DNA of 64,000 bases from Oceanisphaera arctica (GCF_002936955.1 NZ_MPZM01000008.1:42966-106965); one strand, 5' to 3'. Counted from the stretch's first letter, positions 43,713-53,339 are shown. Program-made: numbers and translations. The notes: a model not told the origin generated them from the sequence alone.

Positions 43713-44495
43713 CTAACTGTCAGCCTGAGTAGCAAGCTTTGAAAGTACCCGACTAACCATGAAGAAGCCGAAGGTGGCGGTGATATGGGTGATGGCGCCG
43801 AAACCGGAGGCGCAGTCCATCTTCATGATGCCGTCCGATTCCTTCTTGGTGCTGCAGATACCACCGGACCCGTCCGGGTAGCGGGGCTGTTCGGTGGAGA
43901 AGACGCAGTCCACGCCAAACTTGCGCTTGGGGTTCTTGCTGAAGTTGTGAAAACGACGAAGATCGCCCCGTACCTTGCCCGCCAGTGGATCTTGAATGGT
44001 CTTGCTGAGATCACGGATCATGATCTGGGTCGGATCCGTTTGTCCACCGGCGCCGCCGGCGGTGATCACCCGGATCTTGTTACGTTTGCAATAGGCGATC
44101 AACGCCACCTTGGCCTTGACCGAATCGATGGCATCCACCACATAATCGAAATTACCCTGCAGATAGTCGGCCAGGTTGTCCGGGCTGATAAAGTCGTCCA
44201 CCACCGTCACCCGACAGTCGGGGTTGATCAAGGCGATCCGCTCGGCCATGGCCACGGTTTTTTCCTGACCAATCTGGTTGTTCAGCGCATGGATCTGACG
44301 GTTGGTGTTGGTGATGCAGATATCGTCCATGTCGATCAGGGTAATGGCGCCTATCCCGGAGCGAACCAGGGCTTCCGCCGCCCAGGATCCCACCCCGCCA
44401 ATGCCGATCACACACACATGGGCCGCCGCAAACCGGGTCAGGGCATCGGCCCCGTACAGTCGGGCAATACCACCAAAACGCTCGTCAAAACTCAT
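43713..44495 (-). CDS. tcdA: tRNA threonylcarbamoyladenosine dehydratase TcdA (CsdL)
   Basis: A 260-residue E1/ThiF-like enzyme that cyclises t6A at tRNA position 37 to ct6A using ATP. The nucleotide-binding GIGGVGSWAAEALVRSGIG near 30-48, the DMDDICITNTNRQ segment and the substrate region around DSVKAKVALIAYC are classic for the family. ATG 44495 starts MSFDERFGGIARLYG. It is convergent with csdE; CsdA, CsdE and CsdL work together in E. coli, so the closeness is meaningful although the genes are on opposite strands here. The stop is just beyond the end of repeat copy D. Confidence 0.93.
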   Translation of the reverse strand: MSFDERFGGIARLYGADALTRFAAAHVCVIGIGGVGSWAAEALVRSGIGAITLIDMDDICITNTNRQIHALNNQIGQEKTVAMAERIALINPDCRVTVVDDFISPDNLADYLQGNFDYVVDAIDSVKAKVALIAYCKRNKIRVITAGGAGGQTDPTQIMIRDLSKTIQDPLAGKVRGDLRRFHNFSKNPKRKFGVDCVFSTEQPRYPDGSGGICSTKKESDGIMKMDCASGFGAITHITATFGFFMVSRVLSKLATQADS

Positions 44496-44536
44496 TGCTT
44501 ACTCTCCTGATTGAGCGGGCATTATATCAGACTGAC

Positions 44537-44963
44537 GGGGAACAGGGATTAGGGACTCGGGACTGGAACAAGCTCATACCAAACTGATTAAATAACTGAT
44601 CTATTTGGTTACTCTGCAAAGGTCGGACAAAGGGCCAGCTCCGCCGACACGCCGTGAATACTTCCATGTAGGCTCAGCCGCACCATCCGTGGTGCGGATG
44701 GTCGGCTGAGCAGCTCCCTTTGTCCTCCTTGATGCCGCAGAGTCATCTGTTGGCACTGTCTGCAGGCAACTCGAAGCTCAGGAAGAGGCAACAGAGACGA
44801 CCTCCCACGACCGTGAAATGCCAGGGATGGCATTTCCGAGCCCTCAGGGATGAGTTTATGGCGTGTCGTGGGAGGCGGCTGTGTTGCCTCTGAGTTTGGA
44901 CTTAAGAAAGATCATATTTTTATTCAGATTGGTATCAATCCCCAGTCCCTAATCCCGAGTCCC
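44537..44963 (-). repeat. Mosaic repeat copy E with flanking GGGATTAGGG short repeats
   Basis: Repeat copy E spans 44574-44938, bounded by CATACCAAACTG and CAGATTGGTATCA. Minus-strand order is GAGGCAACACAGCCGCCTCCC, GGCATTTCACGGTCGTGGGA, CGAGTTGCCTGCAGACAGTG, GGCATCAAGGAGGACAAAGG and GGCGGAGCTGGCCCTTTGTC. Immediately outside it lie GGGATTAGGGACTCGGGACT (from 44544) and CCAGTCCCTAATCCCGAGTC (from 44942), an inverted pair of the short repeat family. So E sits inside, or has been inserted into, a short palindromic repeat. The gap 44496-45023 between tcdA and ilvC contains nothing else except the ilvC terminator. Confidence 0.75.
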
Positions 44964-44968
44964 GGCCA

Positions 44969-44992
44969 TAAAAAAAGGAGGCTTGCGCCTCC
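44969..44992 (-). terminator. Rho-independent terminator of ilvC
   Basis: On the minus strand GGAGGC pairs with GCCTCC around TTGC-type loop sequence, followed by a run of T. Confidence 0.88.
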
Positions 44993-45023
44993 CTGTCTTT
45001 GTAGCTCTGTTTATTTTTAGCTA

Positions 45024-46511
45024 TCAACCGCCAACGGCGATGTTTTTCATGTCGGTCATGTAAGAACGCAGTGTCTTGCCGATGGTCTCAACCGGATGGT
45101 TACGGATGGCTTCGTTCACGTCGATCAGGCGACGGTTGTCAACGGAGTTGGACTCGACCTTGATGGTCTTGCCAATCACGTCGGTGCCAACCTTCGGCAT
45201 GAACTTCTCGCGCAGCAGCGGCACGGCGGCGTGAGCGAACAGGTAGTTACCGTACTCGGCGGTATCGGAGATAACCACGTTCATTTCGTACAGACGCTTA
45301 CGGGCAACGGTGTTGGCGATCAGCGGCAGCTCGTGCAGAGACTCGTAGTAAGCAGACTCGTCGATGATGCCAGAGGCAGTCATGGCTTCGAAGGCCAGCT
45401 CAACACCGGCTTTAACCATGGCAACCAGCAGGATGCCGTTGTCGAAGTATTCCTGCTCGTCGATCACTTCCTCGGAAGCCGGGTACTGCTCGAAGCTGGT
45501 CTCGGCAGTCTCTTCGCGCCAGGTCAGCAGGTCTTTGTCGTCATTGGCCCAGTCGGCCATCATGCCGGCAGAGAAGTGACCCTGGATGATGTCATCCATG
45601 TGCTTGTTGAACAGCGGACGCATCAGCTCTTTCAGCTCTTCGGCCATGTCGAATGCCTTGATTTTGGCCGGGTTGGACAGACGGTCCATCATATTGGTGA
45701 TGCCGCCCTGCTTCAGGGCTTCGGTGATGGTTTCCCAACCGAACTGGATCAGCTTGCCTGCATAACCGGCGTCGATGCCGTCGGCAACCATCTTCTCGTG
45801 AGCAACGATGGCGCCAGCCTGCAGCATGCCACACAGAATGGTCTGCTCACCCATCAGGTCGGATTTCACTTCGGCTACGAAGGAAGATTCCAGAACACCG
45901 GCACGGTCGCCGCCGGTGGCAGAAGCCCAGGCCTTGGCGATAGCCAGACCTTCACCCTTGGGATCGTTCTCGGGGTGTACGGCGAGCAGAGTCGGTACGC
46001 CGAATCCACGCTTGTATTCTTCGCGAACTTCGGTGCCGGGGCACTTGGGCGCTACCATCACGACGGTGATGTCGCTGCGGATCTGCATGCCTTCTTCAAC
46101 GATGTTGAAACCGTGGGAGTAACCGAGGGCGGCTCCGTCTTTCATCAGCGGCATAACGGCATTAACGGCAGAGGTGTGCTGCTTGTCCGGCGTCAGGTTC
46201 ATGACCAGATCGGCGGTGGGGATCAGCTCTTCATAGGTACCTACCTTGAAGCCGTTCTCGGTGGCCTGCTGGAAAGACTTGCGCTTTTCGGCAATGGCTT
46301 CGGCACGCAGGGCATAGGCCACATCCAGACCGGAGTCACGCATGTTCAGACCCTGGTTCAGACCCTGGGCGCCACAACCGACGATAACCACCTTTTTTCC
46401 TTTCAGGTAGTTACAACCATCGGCAAATTCGGCGCGGTGCATGAAACGACACTTGCCGAGCTGTTCGAGCTGCTGACGCAGATTCAGGGTGTTGAAATAG
46501 TTAGTAGCCAT
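45024..46511 (-). CDS. ilvC: Ketol-acid reductoisomerase, class II
   Basis: A 495-residue enzyme of valine and isoleucine synthesis that isomerises and reduces acetolactate or acetohydroxybutyrate with NADPH. The length and duplicated C-terminal knotted domain mark the enterobacterial class II form (class I is about 330). The Rossmann motif is [16 protein letters not shown] near 39-54; metal and substrate regions include [14 protein letters not shown] and [14 protein letters not shown], with a second [14 protein letters not shown] near the end. Divergent from its regulator gene ilvY with a 153-bp shared region, as in E. coli. Acetolactate synthase genes are not in the window. Confidence 0.96.
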   Translation of the reverse strand: MATNYFNTLNLRQQLEQLGKCRFMHRAEFADGCNYLKGKKVVIVGCGAQGLNQGLNMRDSGLDVAYALRAEAIAEKRKSFQQATENGFKVGTYEELIPTADLVMNLTPDKQHTSAVNAVMPLMKDGAALGYSHGFNIVEEGMQIRSDITVVMVAPKCPGTEVREEYKRGFGVPTLLAVHPENDPKGEGLAIAKAWASATGGDRAGVLESSFVAEVKSDLMGEQTILCGMLQAGAIVAHEKMVADGIDAGYAGKLIQFGWETITEALKQGGITNMMDRLSNPAKIKAFDMAEELKELMRPLFNKHMDDIIQGHFSAGMMADWANDDKDLLTWREETAETSFEQYPASEEVIDEQEYFDNGILLVAMVKAGVELAFEAMTASGIIDESAYYESLHELPLIANTVARKRLYEMNVVISDTAEYGNYLFAHAAVPLLREKFMPKVGTDVIGKTIKVESNSVDNRRLIDVNEAIRNHPVETIGKTLRSYMTDMKNIAVGG

Positions 46512-46604
46512 GACCTTTTGCTCCAGTTAATCCGTTTAATTTGAATGCTTGCACCGTTTTTCCGGTGACGACTGAAACACTATACCCCAGGCTATTCATT
46601 GCTT

Positions 46605-46638
46605 AAAATGATATATTCGAAACAGAGTATTTCATTTT
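46605..46638. promoter_or_regulatory. Candidate IlvY operator between ilvC and ilvY
   Basis: AAAATGA (46605-46611) and TTCATTTT (46631-46638) form an inverted repeat with an AT-rich centre containing ATATATTCGAAACAGAGTAT. LysR-type regulators of divergent pairs bind such dyads in the shared region; IlvY activates ilvC on binding acetolactate or acetohydroxybutyrate. Site identity is inference. Confidence 0.45.
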
Positions 46639-46664
46639 ATGCAACGTCATTTACTGGAACGCCA

Positions 46665-47549
46665 ATGGACTTCCGTCACCTGGAACTGTTTATACATTTA
46701 AGCCAGAGTCTGCACTTCGGTCACACCGCCGATGCCATGGCCGTGAGTCCCTCCACCCTCAGCCGGGCCATACAGCGGCTGGAGCAGGATACCGGCTGCG
46801 AGTTACTGGTAAGAGACAACCGCAGCGTGACCCTGACCCCGGCCGGGGCCCGACTGCAACAGTTTGCCCAGGGTTGGCTGGCGGACTGGCAACATCTGAA
46901 GCAGGAGCTGAAACACGGCGACGACAGCCTGCAGGGGCGATTGCGTGTATTCTGCTCGGTCACCGCCAGTTATTTTCTGCTGCCCGGCATACTGGAGCGT
47001 TTTCGCAGCCGCTATCCCCGGCTGGAAATCCGGCTCGAAACCGGCGACCCGGCGCTGGCTATCGACAAGATACTGGACGATGAAACCGAGCTGGCCATCG
47101 CCGCCCGCCCCGACGCCCTGCCGGCCAAGGTGCATTTCGTCAACCTGCAGACGGTACCCATGGTGTTTATTGCCCCCACATCGCCGGGCCCGGTCAGCGA
47201 GCTGCTGGAGCAACGCCCGCTGGACTGGCAGCGGCTGCCAGTGATCGTGTCGGAGCAGGGCGTGGCCCGCAAGCGGGCCAATCAATGGTTCAAGGCCAAG
47301 GGCATCAACCCCAATATCTACGCGGAGGTGGCCGGCAACGAGGCGATTATCGGCATGGTGGCGCTGGGTTTCGGCATCGGCGTGGTGCCCAGGGTGGTGA
47401 TCGATCACAGCCCCATGGGCGACAAGGTGCGGGTGCTGTCGGCCAGCCCGGCGCTCAAGTCCATCGAGGTGGGAGTCTGCCTGCTGAAGAAACGGCTGGA
47501 CGACCCGCTGATCCGCGCCTTTCAGCAGACTGCGCTGGAGCCTTCGTAG
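46665..47549 (+). CDS. ilvY: LysR-family activator IlvY
   Basis: 294 residues: an N-terminal winged helix (MDFRHLELFIHLSQSLHFG; AMAVSPSTLSRAIQRLEQD) and a C-terminal substrate-binding domain (from about 95). It activates ilvC in response to its substrates, inferred from the divergent position, which is the E. coli arrangement. I chose ATG 46665, the family's usual start; an earlier in-frame start at 46599 adds non-LysR residues overlapping the operator candidate. Co-inducer contacts are not determined. The stop is followed 11 bp later by repeat copy F. Confidence 0.93.
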   Translation: MDFRHLELFIHLSQSLHFGHTADAMAVSPSTLSRAIQRLEQDTGCELLVRDNRSVTLTPAGARLQQFAQGWLADWQHLKQELKHGDDSLQGRLRVFCSVTASYFLLPGILERFRSRYPRLEIRLETGDPALAIDKILDDETELAIAARPDALPAKVHFVNLQTVPMVFIAPTSPGPVSELLEQRPLDWQRLPVIVSEQGVARKRANQWFKAKGINPNIYAEVAGNEAIIGMVALGFGIGVVPRVVIDHSPMGDKVRVLSASPALKSIEVGVCLLKKRLDDPLIRAFQQTALEPS

Positions 47550-47559
47550 TACTGGCCTG

Positions 47560-48101
47560 TTATACCAATTCCATAACTATCGAATGGCCTCAGACCAGAG
47601 GCAATACAGCCGTCTCCCTCGACACGCCACTGGTAAATGGCACTCACCGTTGCAGCCTACTGCGAACATTCACTGGATGTTCGGTCAGGCTGCAACCGTT
47701 CGTCACGGCGAGACAAGCTCGCCCCTTGGGGGCTCGGAAATGCGATCTGACCGCCAGGGACGGCGGGAATGCCGGAACGGCAGGAGCATTTTTCGGCCCT
47801 GGCATTTCACGGTCGTGGGAGTCGATCTCTGTTGCCTCTTCTGGAACTCCGAGTTGCCTGTAGTCGATGCCAACAGGCAACTCCCTGGCATCAGGGAGGA
47901 CAAAGGGATCTGCTCGGCCGACCATCTGACCACCATGGATGGTGGGAATGCCTGGATGGCAGGAGCATTTCCCGGCCGCGCTACGGATGGCACGGCTGCG
48001 CCTACAGGGAGGTATTTACGGCGAGTCGGCGGAGCGGGCCCTTTGTCCGGGATTGATATAACACTCAAACAGCTCGATTGTTTCATGGGTTTGAGGTAAC
48101 C
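47560..48101 (+). repeat. Mosaic hairpin-rich intergenic repeat, copy F (longest)
   Basis: Between the convergent ilvY and potassium-channel genes. It begins TTATACCAATTCC and carries nearly every module of the family: GAGGCAATACAGCCGTCTCC, the GAACATTCACTGGATGTTCG palindrome, the GTCACGGCGAGACAAGCTCG hairpin, the CTGACCGCCAGGGACGGCGG module (nearly identical to copies A and C), CCGAGTTGCCTG, AGGGAGGACAAAGGGATCTG and the closing CGGCGGAGCGGGCCCTTTGT arm. It ends with GGGATTGATATAACA and CTCAAACAGCTCGATTG, shared with copy C. Confidence 0.85.
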
Positions 48102-48117
48102 ATCGAAGCCTCTGAAA

Positions 48118-49164
48118 CTACTCCCAGCTTATCTGCGTACTCTGCAGCCGTTCCGGACAGATATAGTAGAGGAAACTGCCGCCGCTAACTCGAGTACCCC
48201 CCACGGGATTCAGCTCGATGTCCTGGCCGCTGGCCTGGCTGGAAATACCCAGCAGGGTGGCATTGTGCTCTTGCTTGAAAATACTCAGCAAGTCACCATA
48301 AACCAGCTCTTCCGCGCTTTGCGGTACCTGAATGCGATACAGGGTCGGCCCCAGCAAGGTGGAGAAAATCTGCTCCTGGATCAGGCTGGCACCCGGATCC
48401 TGCAGCGAACGCACCAGGATCTCCGCCTCCTTCGAGCTGGACACCTCCACGTTGGGGCAATGCAGCCGCAGCAGTTCCGCCTTGCTGGCTTCGGTAAACC
48501 AGGCGCACAGGTGCGCATCCGGAGCCGCCTTGGCGGACAGCGCCAGCGAGGTGGTCAGAGTCTGATCGTCGTCTTCCCCATCGACCAGTACACGGGTGGC
48601 GCTTGCCAGCCCCACCCGCGCCAGCTCGTCGGGATTAGTGAAAGAATGCAGACGAGCGAATTTGACCGCCGGTTTTTCAGGAAAGGGATGCTCCATGTCC
48701 TGAGTGACGCACAGCAGGATTTCCTGCGCATGACTGGCGCTGTCTGCCAGCAACAGATCGACGATGCGCTCGGTCTGGGCGCCGTTCCAGCCGAACAGCA
48801 GCGTATGGCCGGAACAATGTGAATAGTCTGCCTTGCCTGACATACCTCTCCTTACCCAGGCCACCAAAGTCTGGGTCAATTTACCGATAAAACTGCCGAA
48901 CACCAACAGGCCGAAGGGGATCTGAAACAATGCCACCGCCCAGCGGCCCGCCTCGGTCACCGGCGAATAATCACCGAAACCGACGGTGCTGATGACCACG
49001 GCGTTGTAATAGAAAAACACCGACGGCTCCGTCAGCTCCTGCTCTCCCGCCAGAACAAGCAGCAGCCAGCTGCCACCGGCCTGTAACAGCAACAATACCA
49101 GCAGATTTTGCCAACTGAGACGACGGGTCAGACGATAGAGCAAACGTGTAAGCAGATGGAACAT
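48118..49164 (-). CDS. Two-TM potassium channel with cytoplasmic RCK/TrkA-N domain
   Basis: A 348-residue inner-membrane protein: two hydrophobic helices flank a pore loop with the selectivity filter T60-V-G-F-G-D65, and the rest is cytoplasmic, with a Rossmann RCK domain from about 115 (HTLLFGWNGAQTERIVDLLL) and a second half with ISSQASGQDIELNPVGG. This is the plan of MthK/Kch-type channels, here with a TVGFGD filter. It should conduct K+ and be gated by nucleotide or ion binding to the RCK ring. The nucleotide motif is FGWNG rather than GxGxxG, so ligand choice may differ. Monocistronic; divergent from ubiK and convergent with ilvY across repeat F. Confidence 0.85.
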   Translation of the reverse strand: MFHLLTRLLYRLTRRLSWQNLLVLLLLQAGGSWLLLVLAGEQELTEPSVFFYYNAVVISTVGFGDYSPVTEAGRWAVALFQIPFGLLVFGSFIGKLTQTLVAWVRRGMSGKADYSHCSGHTLLFGWNGAQTERIVDLLLADSASHAQEILLCVTQDMEHPFPEKPAVKFARLHSFTNPDELARVGLASATRVLVDGEDDDQTLTTSLALSAKAAPDAHLCAWFTEASKAELLRLHCPNVEVSSSKEAEILVRSLQDPGASLIQEQIFSTLLGPTLYRIQVPQSAEELVYGDLLSIFKQEHNATLLGISSQASGQDIELNPVGGTRVSGGSFLYYICPERLQSTQISWE

Positions 49165-49283
49165 GTTTATCTCATTTGAAGCTTGGTCATCTAAAACTAC
49201 GGCTTTCGTGCCAAAATGGAAAGTCCGACCTGACCGCCGCCGGCAATTAGGGGTAAAATGGCCCCATAGCCAAGGAGATAACC

Positions 49284-49550
49284 ATGCTAGATCCGAAGAA
49301 ACTGGAAGATATCGCCAAACAGATCCAAAACAGCCTCCCCAGCGGGCTGAAGAACATGGGTGAAGAAGCGGAAAAACGCATTCGTACCGTGTTGCAGGCC
49401 CAGTTGGGTAAACTCGATATGGTCACGCGGGAAGAGTTTGATGTGCAGACCAAGGTACTGCTGCGCACCCGGGAAAAACTGAACGAGATGGAAACCAAGC
49501 TGGCCCTGCTGGAGCGTCACCTAACCGACAATCAGGATGAACGAGGCTGA
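49284..49550 (+). CDS. ubiK: Ubiquinone biosynthesis accessory factor UbiK (YqiC)
   Basis: 88 residues, mostly two helices. The N-terminal amphipathic part (MLDPKKLEDIAKQIQNSLPS) and the C-terminal coiled coil (KVLLRTREKLNEMETKLALL) match UbiK/YqiC, a small cytosolic and membrane-associated protein that binds UbiJ and helps the aerobic ubiquinone complex. UbiJ is encoded 12 kb away in this window. RBS AAGGAGATAACC precedes ATG 49284. A second small gene starts inside its last codons. Confidence 0.9.
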   Translation: MLDPKKLEDIAKQIQNSLPSGLKNMGEEAEKRIRTVLQAQLGKLDMVTREEFDVQTKVLLRTREKLNEMETKLALLERHLTDNQDERG

Positions 49551-49716
49551 GTTCGCCGAGCAAATCCGTCAACGCTGCCTGCAGGCGGCGCTGGCCACTT
49601 ATGAAGAAAGCGGCCTGCTGGGCCTGTGCCAGCAAGGCCGATTCGAACTGGCTATGGACGCCATCCGGGCGTTGAATCTGAGCCAACTGCCCGGCGAAAA
49701 CCATGATCAGGAATAG
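49537..49716 (+). CDS. Small ORF of 59 residues overlapping the end of ubiK
   Basis: ATG 49537 begins 14 bp before the ubiK stop in another frame and runs to TAG 49714-49716. The product starts MNEAEFAEQIRQRCLQAALA and is helical in character, with TYEESGLLGLCQQGRFELAM in the middle. AATCAGG upstream may serve as a weak ribosome site; the overlap suggests translational coupling to ubiK. The codon composition looks coding (GC-rich third positions, no odd residues). I do not recognise the family and cannot name a function. It may be a conserved small gene linked to ubiK. Confidence 0.55.
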   Translation: MNEAEFAEQIRQRCLQAALATYEESGLLGLCQQGRFELAMDAIRALNLSQLPGENHDQE

Positions 49717-49746
49717 GGAATATCAATCCCCTACTCCTGGCCGGGT

Positions 49747-50442
49747 TTAAATAAACTCGAAGGCGTCACCGAACAGGTGATCCGCCTCTACGCCCTTTTC
49801 CTTGAAGGCTTCCCGCGCCACGCCGGCCATCTCGAAGCGACCCGCCACATAGATGTCGTAGCCCGCCATGCTGGGGAAGTCTTCCATGATGACCTCATGC
49901 ACCAGGCCGGTACGACCCTGCCAGTCATCGCCGTTCTGCACCACCGGCACATAGGTCAGCTCCTTGTGCTCGGCGGCCCAGGCCTTCATTTCCTGATCCG
50001 CATACAGGTGCTGCTCGAAGCGCACGCCCCAGTACAGGAACACCGGCTGGTGCAGACCATCCGCCAGCATCTGCTGCAAGATAGAGCGGGTGTAGGCAAA
50101 ACCGGTACCACCGGCCATCAGGATCACCGGATGACGGGAGCCTGAACGCAGGTGGGCCTTGCCCGCCGGCAGCTGTACTTCAATCTGCCCCTGCTCCTGC
50201 ATGCGCTTGAGCACCTGCATGGCATAGGTATTATCCGGACCGGCACCGATGTGCAGTTCCAGCACACCCTCTTCATTCGCGGTATTGGCGATAGAGAAGG
50301 GACGTTTGTCGTCCTCCGCCATCACCACCAGCAGATACTGGCCGGGGAGAAAATCCACGGACAATTCCGGCTTCAATCGCACATACCACAGGGTTTCGGC
50401 CATTTCTTCCAGGGCTTCAACACTACATGTTACTTTCTGCAT
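49747..50442 (-). CDS. fre: NAD(P)H-flavin reductase Fre
   Basis: 231 residues of the ferredoxin-reductase fold: the flavin-binding beta-barrel with KRPFSIAN (RxxS motif, about 46-53) and the NAD-binding half with VILMAGGTGFAYTRSILQQM near 105-124 and a terminal DHLFGDAFEFI. It reduces free flavins using NAD(P)H, useful for prFMN supply, iron reduction and other oxidoreductases. Neighbouring ubiD, on the same strand and 36 bp upstream, uses prenylated FMN, and the ubiD-fre pair is conserved in E. coli, so functional coupling is plausible. Confidence 0.93.
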   Translation of the reverse strand: MQKVTCSVEALEEMAETLWYVRLKPELSVDFLPGQYLLVVMAEDDKRPFSIANTANEEGVLELHIGAGPDNTYAMQVLKRMQEQGQIEVQLPAGKAHLRSGSRHPVILMAGGTGFAYTRSILQQMLADGLHQPVFLYWGVRFEQHLYADQEMKAWAAEHKELTYVPVVQNGDDWQGRTGLVHEVIMEDFPSMAGYDIYVAGRFEMAGVAREAFKEKGVEADHLFGDAFEFI

Positions 50443-50478
50443 GACTATCCTTTGAGTTCACTCTGTTTGGCACTCGAG

Positions 50479-51960
50479 CTACAGGTCAACAGACCCCAAG
50501 ATCCCGAGTTGATCCCATAAACTGTCGACCCTTTGTTTTACTTCGTCCGTCATCTCGATGGGCAGACCCCATTCTCTGTCGGTTTCACCCGGCCACTTGT
50601 TGGTGGCGTCCATCCCCATTTTGGAGCCCAGGCCGGATACCGGCGAGGCAAAGTCCAGATAGTCGATGGGGGTGTGTTCGATCAGAGTGGTATCTCGCGC
50701 CGGGTCCATTCGGGTCGTAATGGCCCAGATCACGTCGTTCCAGTCTCTGGCGTTGATATCGTCGTCGCACACGATAACGAACTTGGTATACATGAATTGC
50801 CGTAAAAACGACCAAACGCCCAGCATGACACGTTTGGCATGGCCCGGGTAGCGCTTTTTAATGGTCACCACCGCCATACGATAGGAGCAGCCTTCCGGCG
50901 GCAGATAGAAGTCGACTATCTCCGGAAACTGCTTCTGCAGTATGGGCACAAACACCTCGTTCAGCGCCACACCCAGTATCGCCGGCTCGTCGGGCGGACG
51001 ACCGGTATAGGTGGAGTGATAGATGGCGTCTTGCCGGCGGGTGATACGCTCCACGGTAAACACCGGGAACTCGTCAATTTCGTTGTAATAGCCGGTGTGA
51101 TCGCCATAGGGACCTTCCGGCGCCATTTCGTCGGGATAGATATAGCCTTCCAGCACGATTTCGGCGCTGGCCGGCACGTCCAGATCGCTGCCGATACATT
51201 TGACCACCTCGGTACGGCTGCCGCGCAGCAGGCCGGCAAAGGCATATTCGGACAGGGTATCGGGTACCGGCGTGACGGCGCCGAGAATGGTCGCCGGATC
51301 GGCGCCCAAGGCCACGGCCACAGGATAAGGCTGGCCGGGATTGGCTTCCTGCCACTCACGAAAATCGAGGGCACCACCGCGGTGGCTTAGCCAGCGCATG
51401 ATCACCTTGTTCTTGCCCAGCAACTGCTGACGATAAATGCCCAGATTCTGGCGCTTCTTGTAAGGCCCGCGGGTAATGGTCAGGCCCCAGGTGATCAGGG
51501 GCGCCGCATCGCCGGGCCAGCAATGCTGAATGGGTAGCTGGGTCAGGTCGACATCGTCACCTTCCAGCACCACTTCCTGACAGGGGGCCTTCTTCAGCCG
51601 CTTGACCGGCATATTGAGCACCTGCTTGAAGATGGGCAGCTTTTCCATCAGCTCTTTCAGGCCGCGGGGCGGCTCCGGCTCTTTCAGATAAGACAGCCAG
51701 CGTCCCACTTCGCGCAGCGACTCAACATCCTGCTGGCCCATGCCCATAGCCACCCGTTTGGGGGTGCCAAACAGGTTGCCCAGCACCGGCATATCGAAGC
51801 CCTTGGGGTTTTCAAACAACAGGGCCGGACCACCCGCCTTGAGCGTGCGATCACAGATCTCTGTCATTTCCAGATAGGGGTCGATTTCATGCTGGATACG
51901 CTTGAGTTCGCCCTGAGCTTCGAGTTGCGCAATAAAGTCGCGCAAGTCCTTATATTTCAT
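50479..51960 (-). CDS. ubiD: 3-octaprenyl-4-hydroxybenzoate decarboxylase UbiD
   Basis: A 493-residue prFMN-dependent decarboxylase of ubiquinone synthesis, acting on polyprenyl-4-hydroxybenzoate. The N-terminal [20 protein letters not shown], the central [19 protein letters not shown] (with the active-site E-R-E region nearby) and [16 protein letters not shown] fit UbiD. Length matches E. coli (497). The prFMN-making partner UbiX is not in the window. Precedes fre in the same operon; the rho gene is next upstream on the same strand but has its own terminator. Confidence 0.95.
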   Translation of the reverse strand: MKYKDLRDFIAQLEAQGELKRIQHEIDPYLEMTEICDRTLKAGGPALLFENPKGFDMPVLGNLFGTPKRVAMGMGQQDVESLREVGRWLSYLKEPEPPRGLKELMEKLPIFKQVLNMPVKRLKKAPCQEVVLEGDDVDLTQLPIQHCWPGDAAPLITWGLTITRGPYKKRQNLGIYRQQLLGKNKVIMRWLSHRGGALDFREWQEANPGQPYPVAVALGADPATILGAVTPVPDTLSEYAFAGLLRGSRTEVVKCIGSDLDVPASAEIVLEGYIYPDEMAPEGPYGDHTGYYNEIDEFPVFTVERITRRQDAIYHSTYTGRPPDEPAILGVALNEVFVPILQKQFPEIVDFYLPPEGCSYRMAVVTIKKRYPGHAKRVMLGVWSFLRQFMYTKFVIVCDDDINARDWNDVIWAITTRMDPARDTTLIEHTPIDYLDFASPVSGLGSKMGMDATNKWPGETDREWGLPIEMTDEVKQRVDSLWDQLGILGSVDL

Positions 51961-52030
51961 AGGTTTATTCCAAGAGCATCGAATAACGCCGAAGATTATA
52001 CCCCGTTAGAGATAGCTTGTATCGGGCAAT

Positions 52031-52060
52031 AAAAAACCGCGGACGGGCCGCGGTTCTTTT
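52031..52060 (-). terminator. Terminator of rho
   Basis: AACCGCGG (52035-52042) pairs with CCGCGGTT (52048-52055) and has T or A runs on both sides. It ends rho on the minus strand. Confidence 0.9.
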
Positions 52061-52073
52061 TAACTTCTGATGA

Positions 52074-53339
52074 TTACTTCTGCTGCCGCTTCATGGCTTC
52101 AAAGAACTCATCGTTGGTCTTGGTCATCGCCAGCTTGTCGATCAGGAACTCGATGCCGTCACTCTCGCCCATGGGATGCACGATCTTGCGCAATATCCAC
52201 ATCTTCTGCAGCTCGTCCGGAGTGGTGAGCAACTCTTCACGACGGGTGCCGGAACGAGGAATGTCGATGGCCGGATACACCCGCTTCTCGGCAATCTTGC
52301 GCGACAGGTGCAGTTCCATGTTACCGGTGCCCTTGAACTCTTCGTAGATAACGTCATCCATCTTGGAGCCGGTTTCTACCAGAGCAGTGGCGATAATGGT
52401 CAGGCTGCCGCCCTCTTCCACATTACGGGCCGCACCGAAGAAACGCTTGGGGCGATGCAGGGCGTTGGCATCCACACCACCGGTCAGTACCTTGCCGGAG
52501 GACGGCACTACGGTATTGTAGGCACGGGCCAGACGGGTAATGGAGTCGAGCAGGATCACCACGTCTTTCTTGTGTTCGACCAGGCGCTTGGCCTTTTCGA
52601 TCACCATGTCGGCCACCTGTACGTGACGGGCGGCAGGCTCGTCGAAGGTAGAAGCAATCACTTCACCCTTCACCATGCGCTGCATCTCGGTCACTTCTTC
52701 CGGACGCTCGTCGATCAGCAGGACGATCAGCACACATTCCGGATGGTTGTAGGCGATGCTTTGCGCGATGTTCTGCAGCAGCATGGTCTTACCGGCCTTG
52801 GGCGGCGCCACGATCAGGCCACGCTGGCCCTTGCCGATCGGCGATGCCAGATCCAGCACCCGGGCGGTGATGTCTTCGGTAGAGCCGTTGCCCCGTTCCA
52901 TCTTCATCCGCTCGTTGGCGTGCAGCGGGGTCAGGTTTTCGAACAGTATTTTGTTACGGGCATTTTCGGGTCTGTCGTAGTTGACCTCATTGATCTTCAA
53001 CAGCGCGAAGTAGCGCTCGCCTTCTTTCGGCGGGCGGATCTTGCCAGCGATGGTGTCACCGGTGCGCAGGTTGAAACGACGGATCTGACTGGGCGAGACA
53101 TAGATGTCATCCGGGCCGGCCAGATAAGAGGAATCGGCACTGCGCAAAAAGCCAAAGCCATCCTGCAATATTTCCAGCACGCCATCGCCGAAAATATCTT
53201 CACCACTTTTGGCATGAGCCTTGAGGATAGCGAAGATGATGTCTTGCTTGCGCAAACGGGCGAGGTTTTCCAGGCCCATGGTTTCCCCAAGCTTTACTAG
53301 CTCAGGGACGGGGGTATTCTTGAGTTCGGTAAGGTTCAT
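52074..53339 (-). CDS. rho: Transcription termination factor Rho
   Basis: A 421-residue hexameric RNA helicase. The N-terminal RNA-binding fold starts [20 protein letters not shown] and includes [20 protein letters not shown]; the ATPase has Walker [13 protein letters not shown] near 175-186 and Walker [16 protein letters not shown]. The Q-loop and C-terminal parts ([20 protein letters not shown]) are intact. No Rho insertion domain is present. The leader of about 185 bp between trxA and rho may hold an autoregulatory region, as in E. coli, but I do not see its features clearly. rho and trxA are neighbours as in many gammaproteobacteria. Confidence 0.97.
   Translation of the reverse strand: MNLTELKNTPVPELVKLGETMGLENLARLRKQDIIFAILKAHAKSGEDIFGDGVLEILQDGFGFLRSADSSYLAGPDDIYVSPSQIRRFNLRTGDTIAGKIRPPKEGERYFALLKINEVNYDRPENARNKILFENLTPLHANERMKMERGNGSTEDITARVLDLASPIGKGQRGLIVAPPKAGKTMLLQNIAQSIAYNHPECVLIVLLIDERPEEVTEMQRMVKGEVIASTFDEPAARHVQVADMVIEKAKRLVEHKKDVVILLDSITRLARAYNTVVPSSGKVLTGGVDANALHRPKRFFGAARNVEEGGSLTIIATALVETGSKMDDVIYEEFKGTGNMELHLSRKIAEKRVYPAIDIPRSGTRREELLTTPDELQKMWILRKIVHPMGESDGIEFLIDKLAMTKTNDEFFEAMKRQQK

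Noticed and set aside
47584..48099. Plus-strand frame of 171 codons in the ilvY/K-channel gap
   Set aside because: It is entirely repeat copy F; hairpin modules explain the sequence better than coding.
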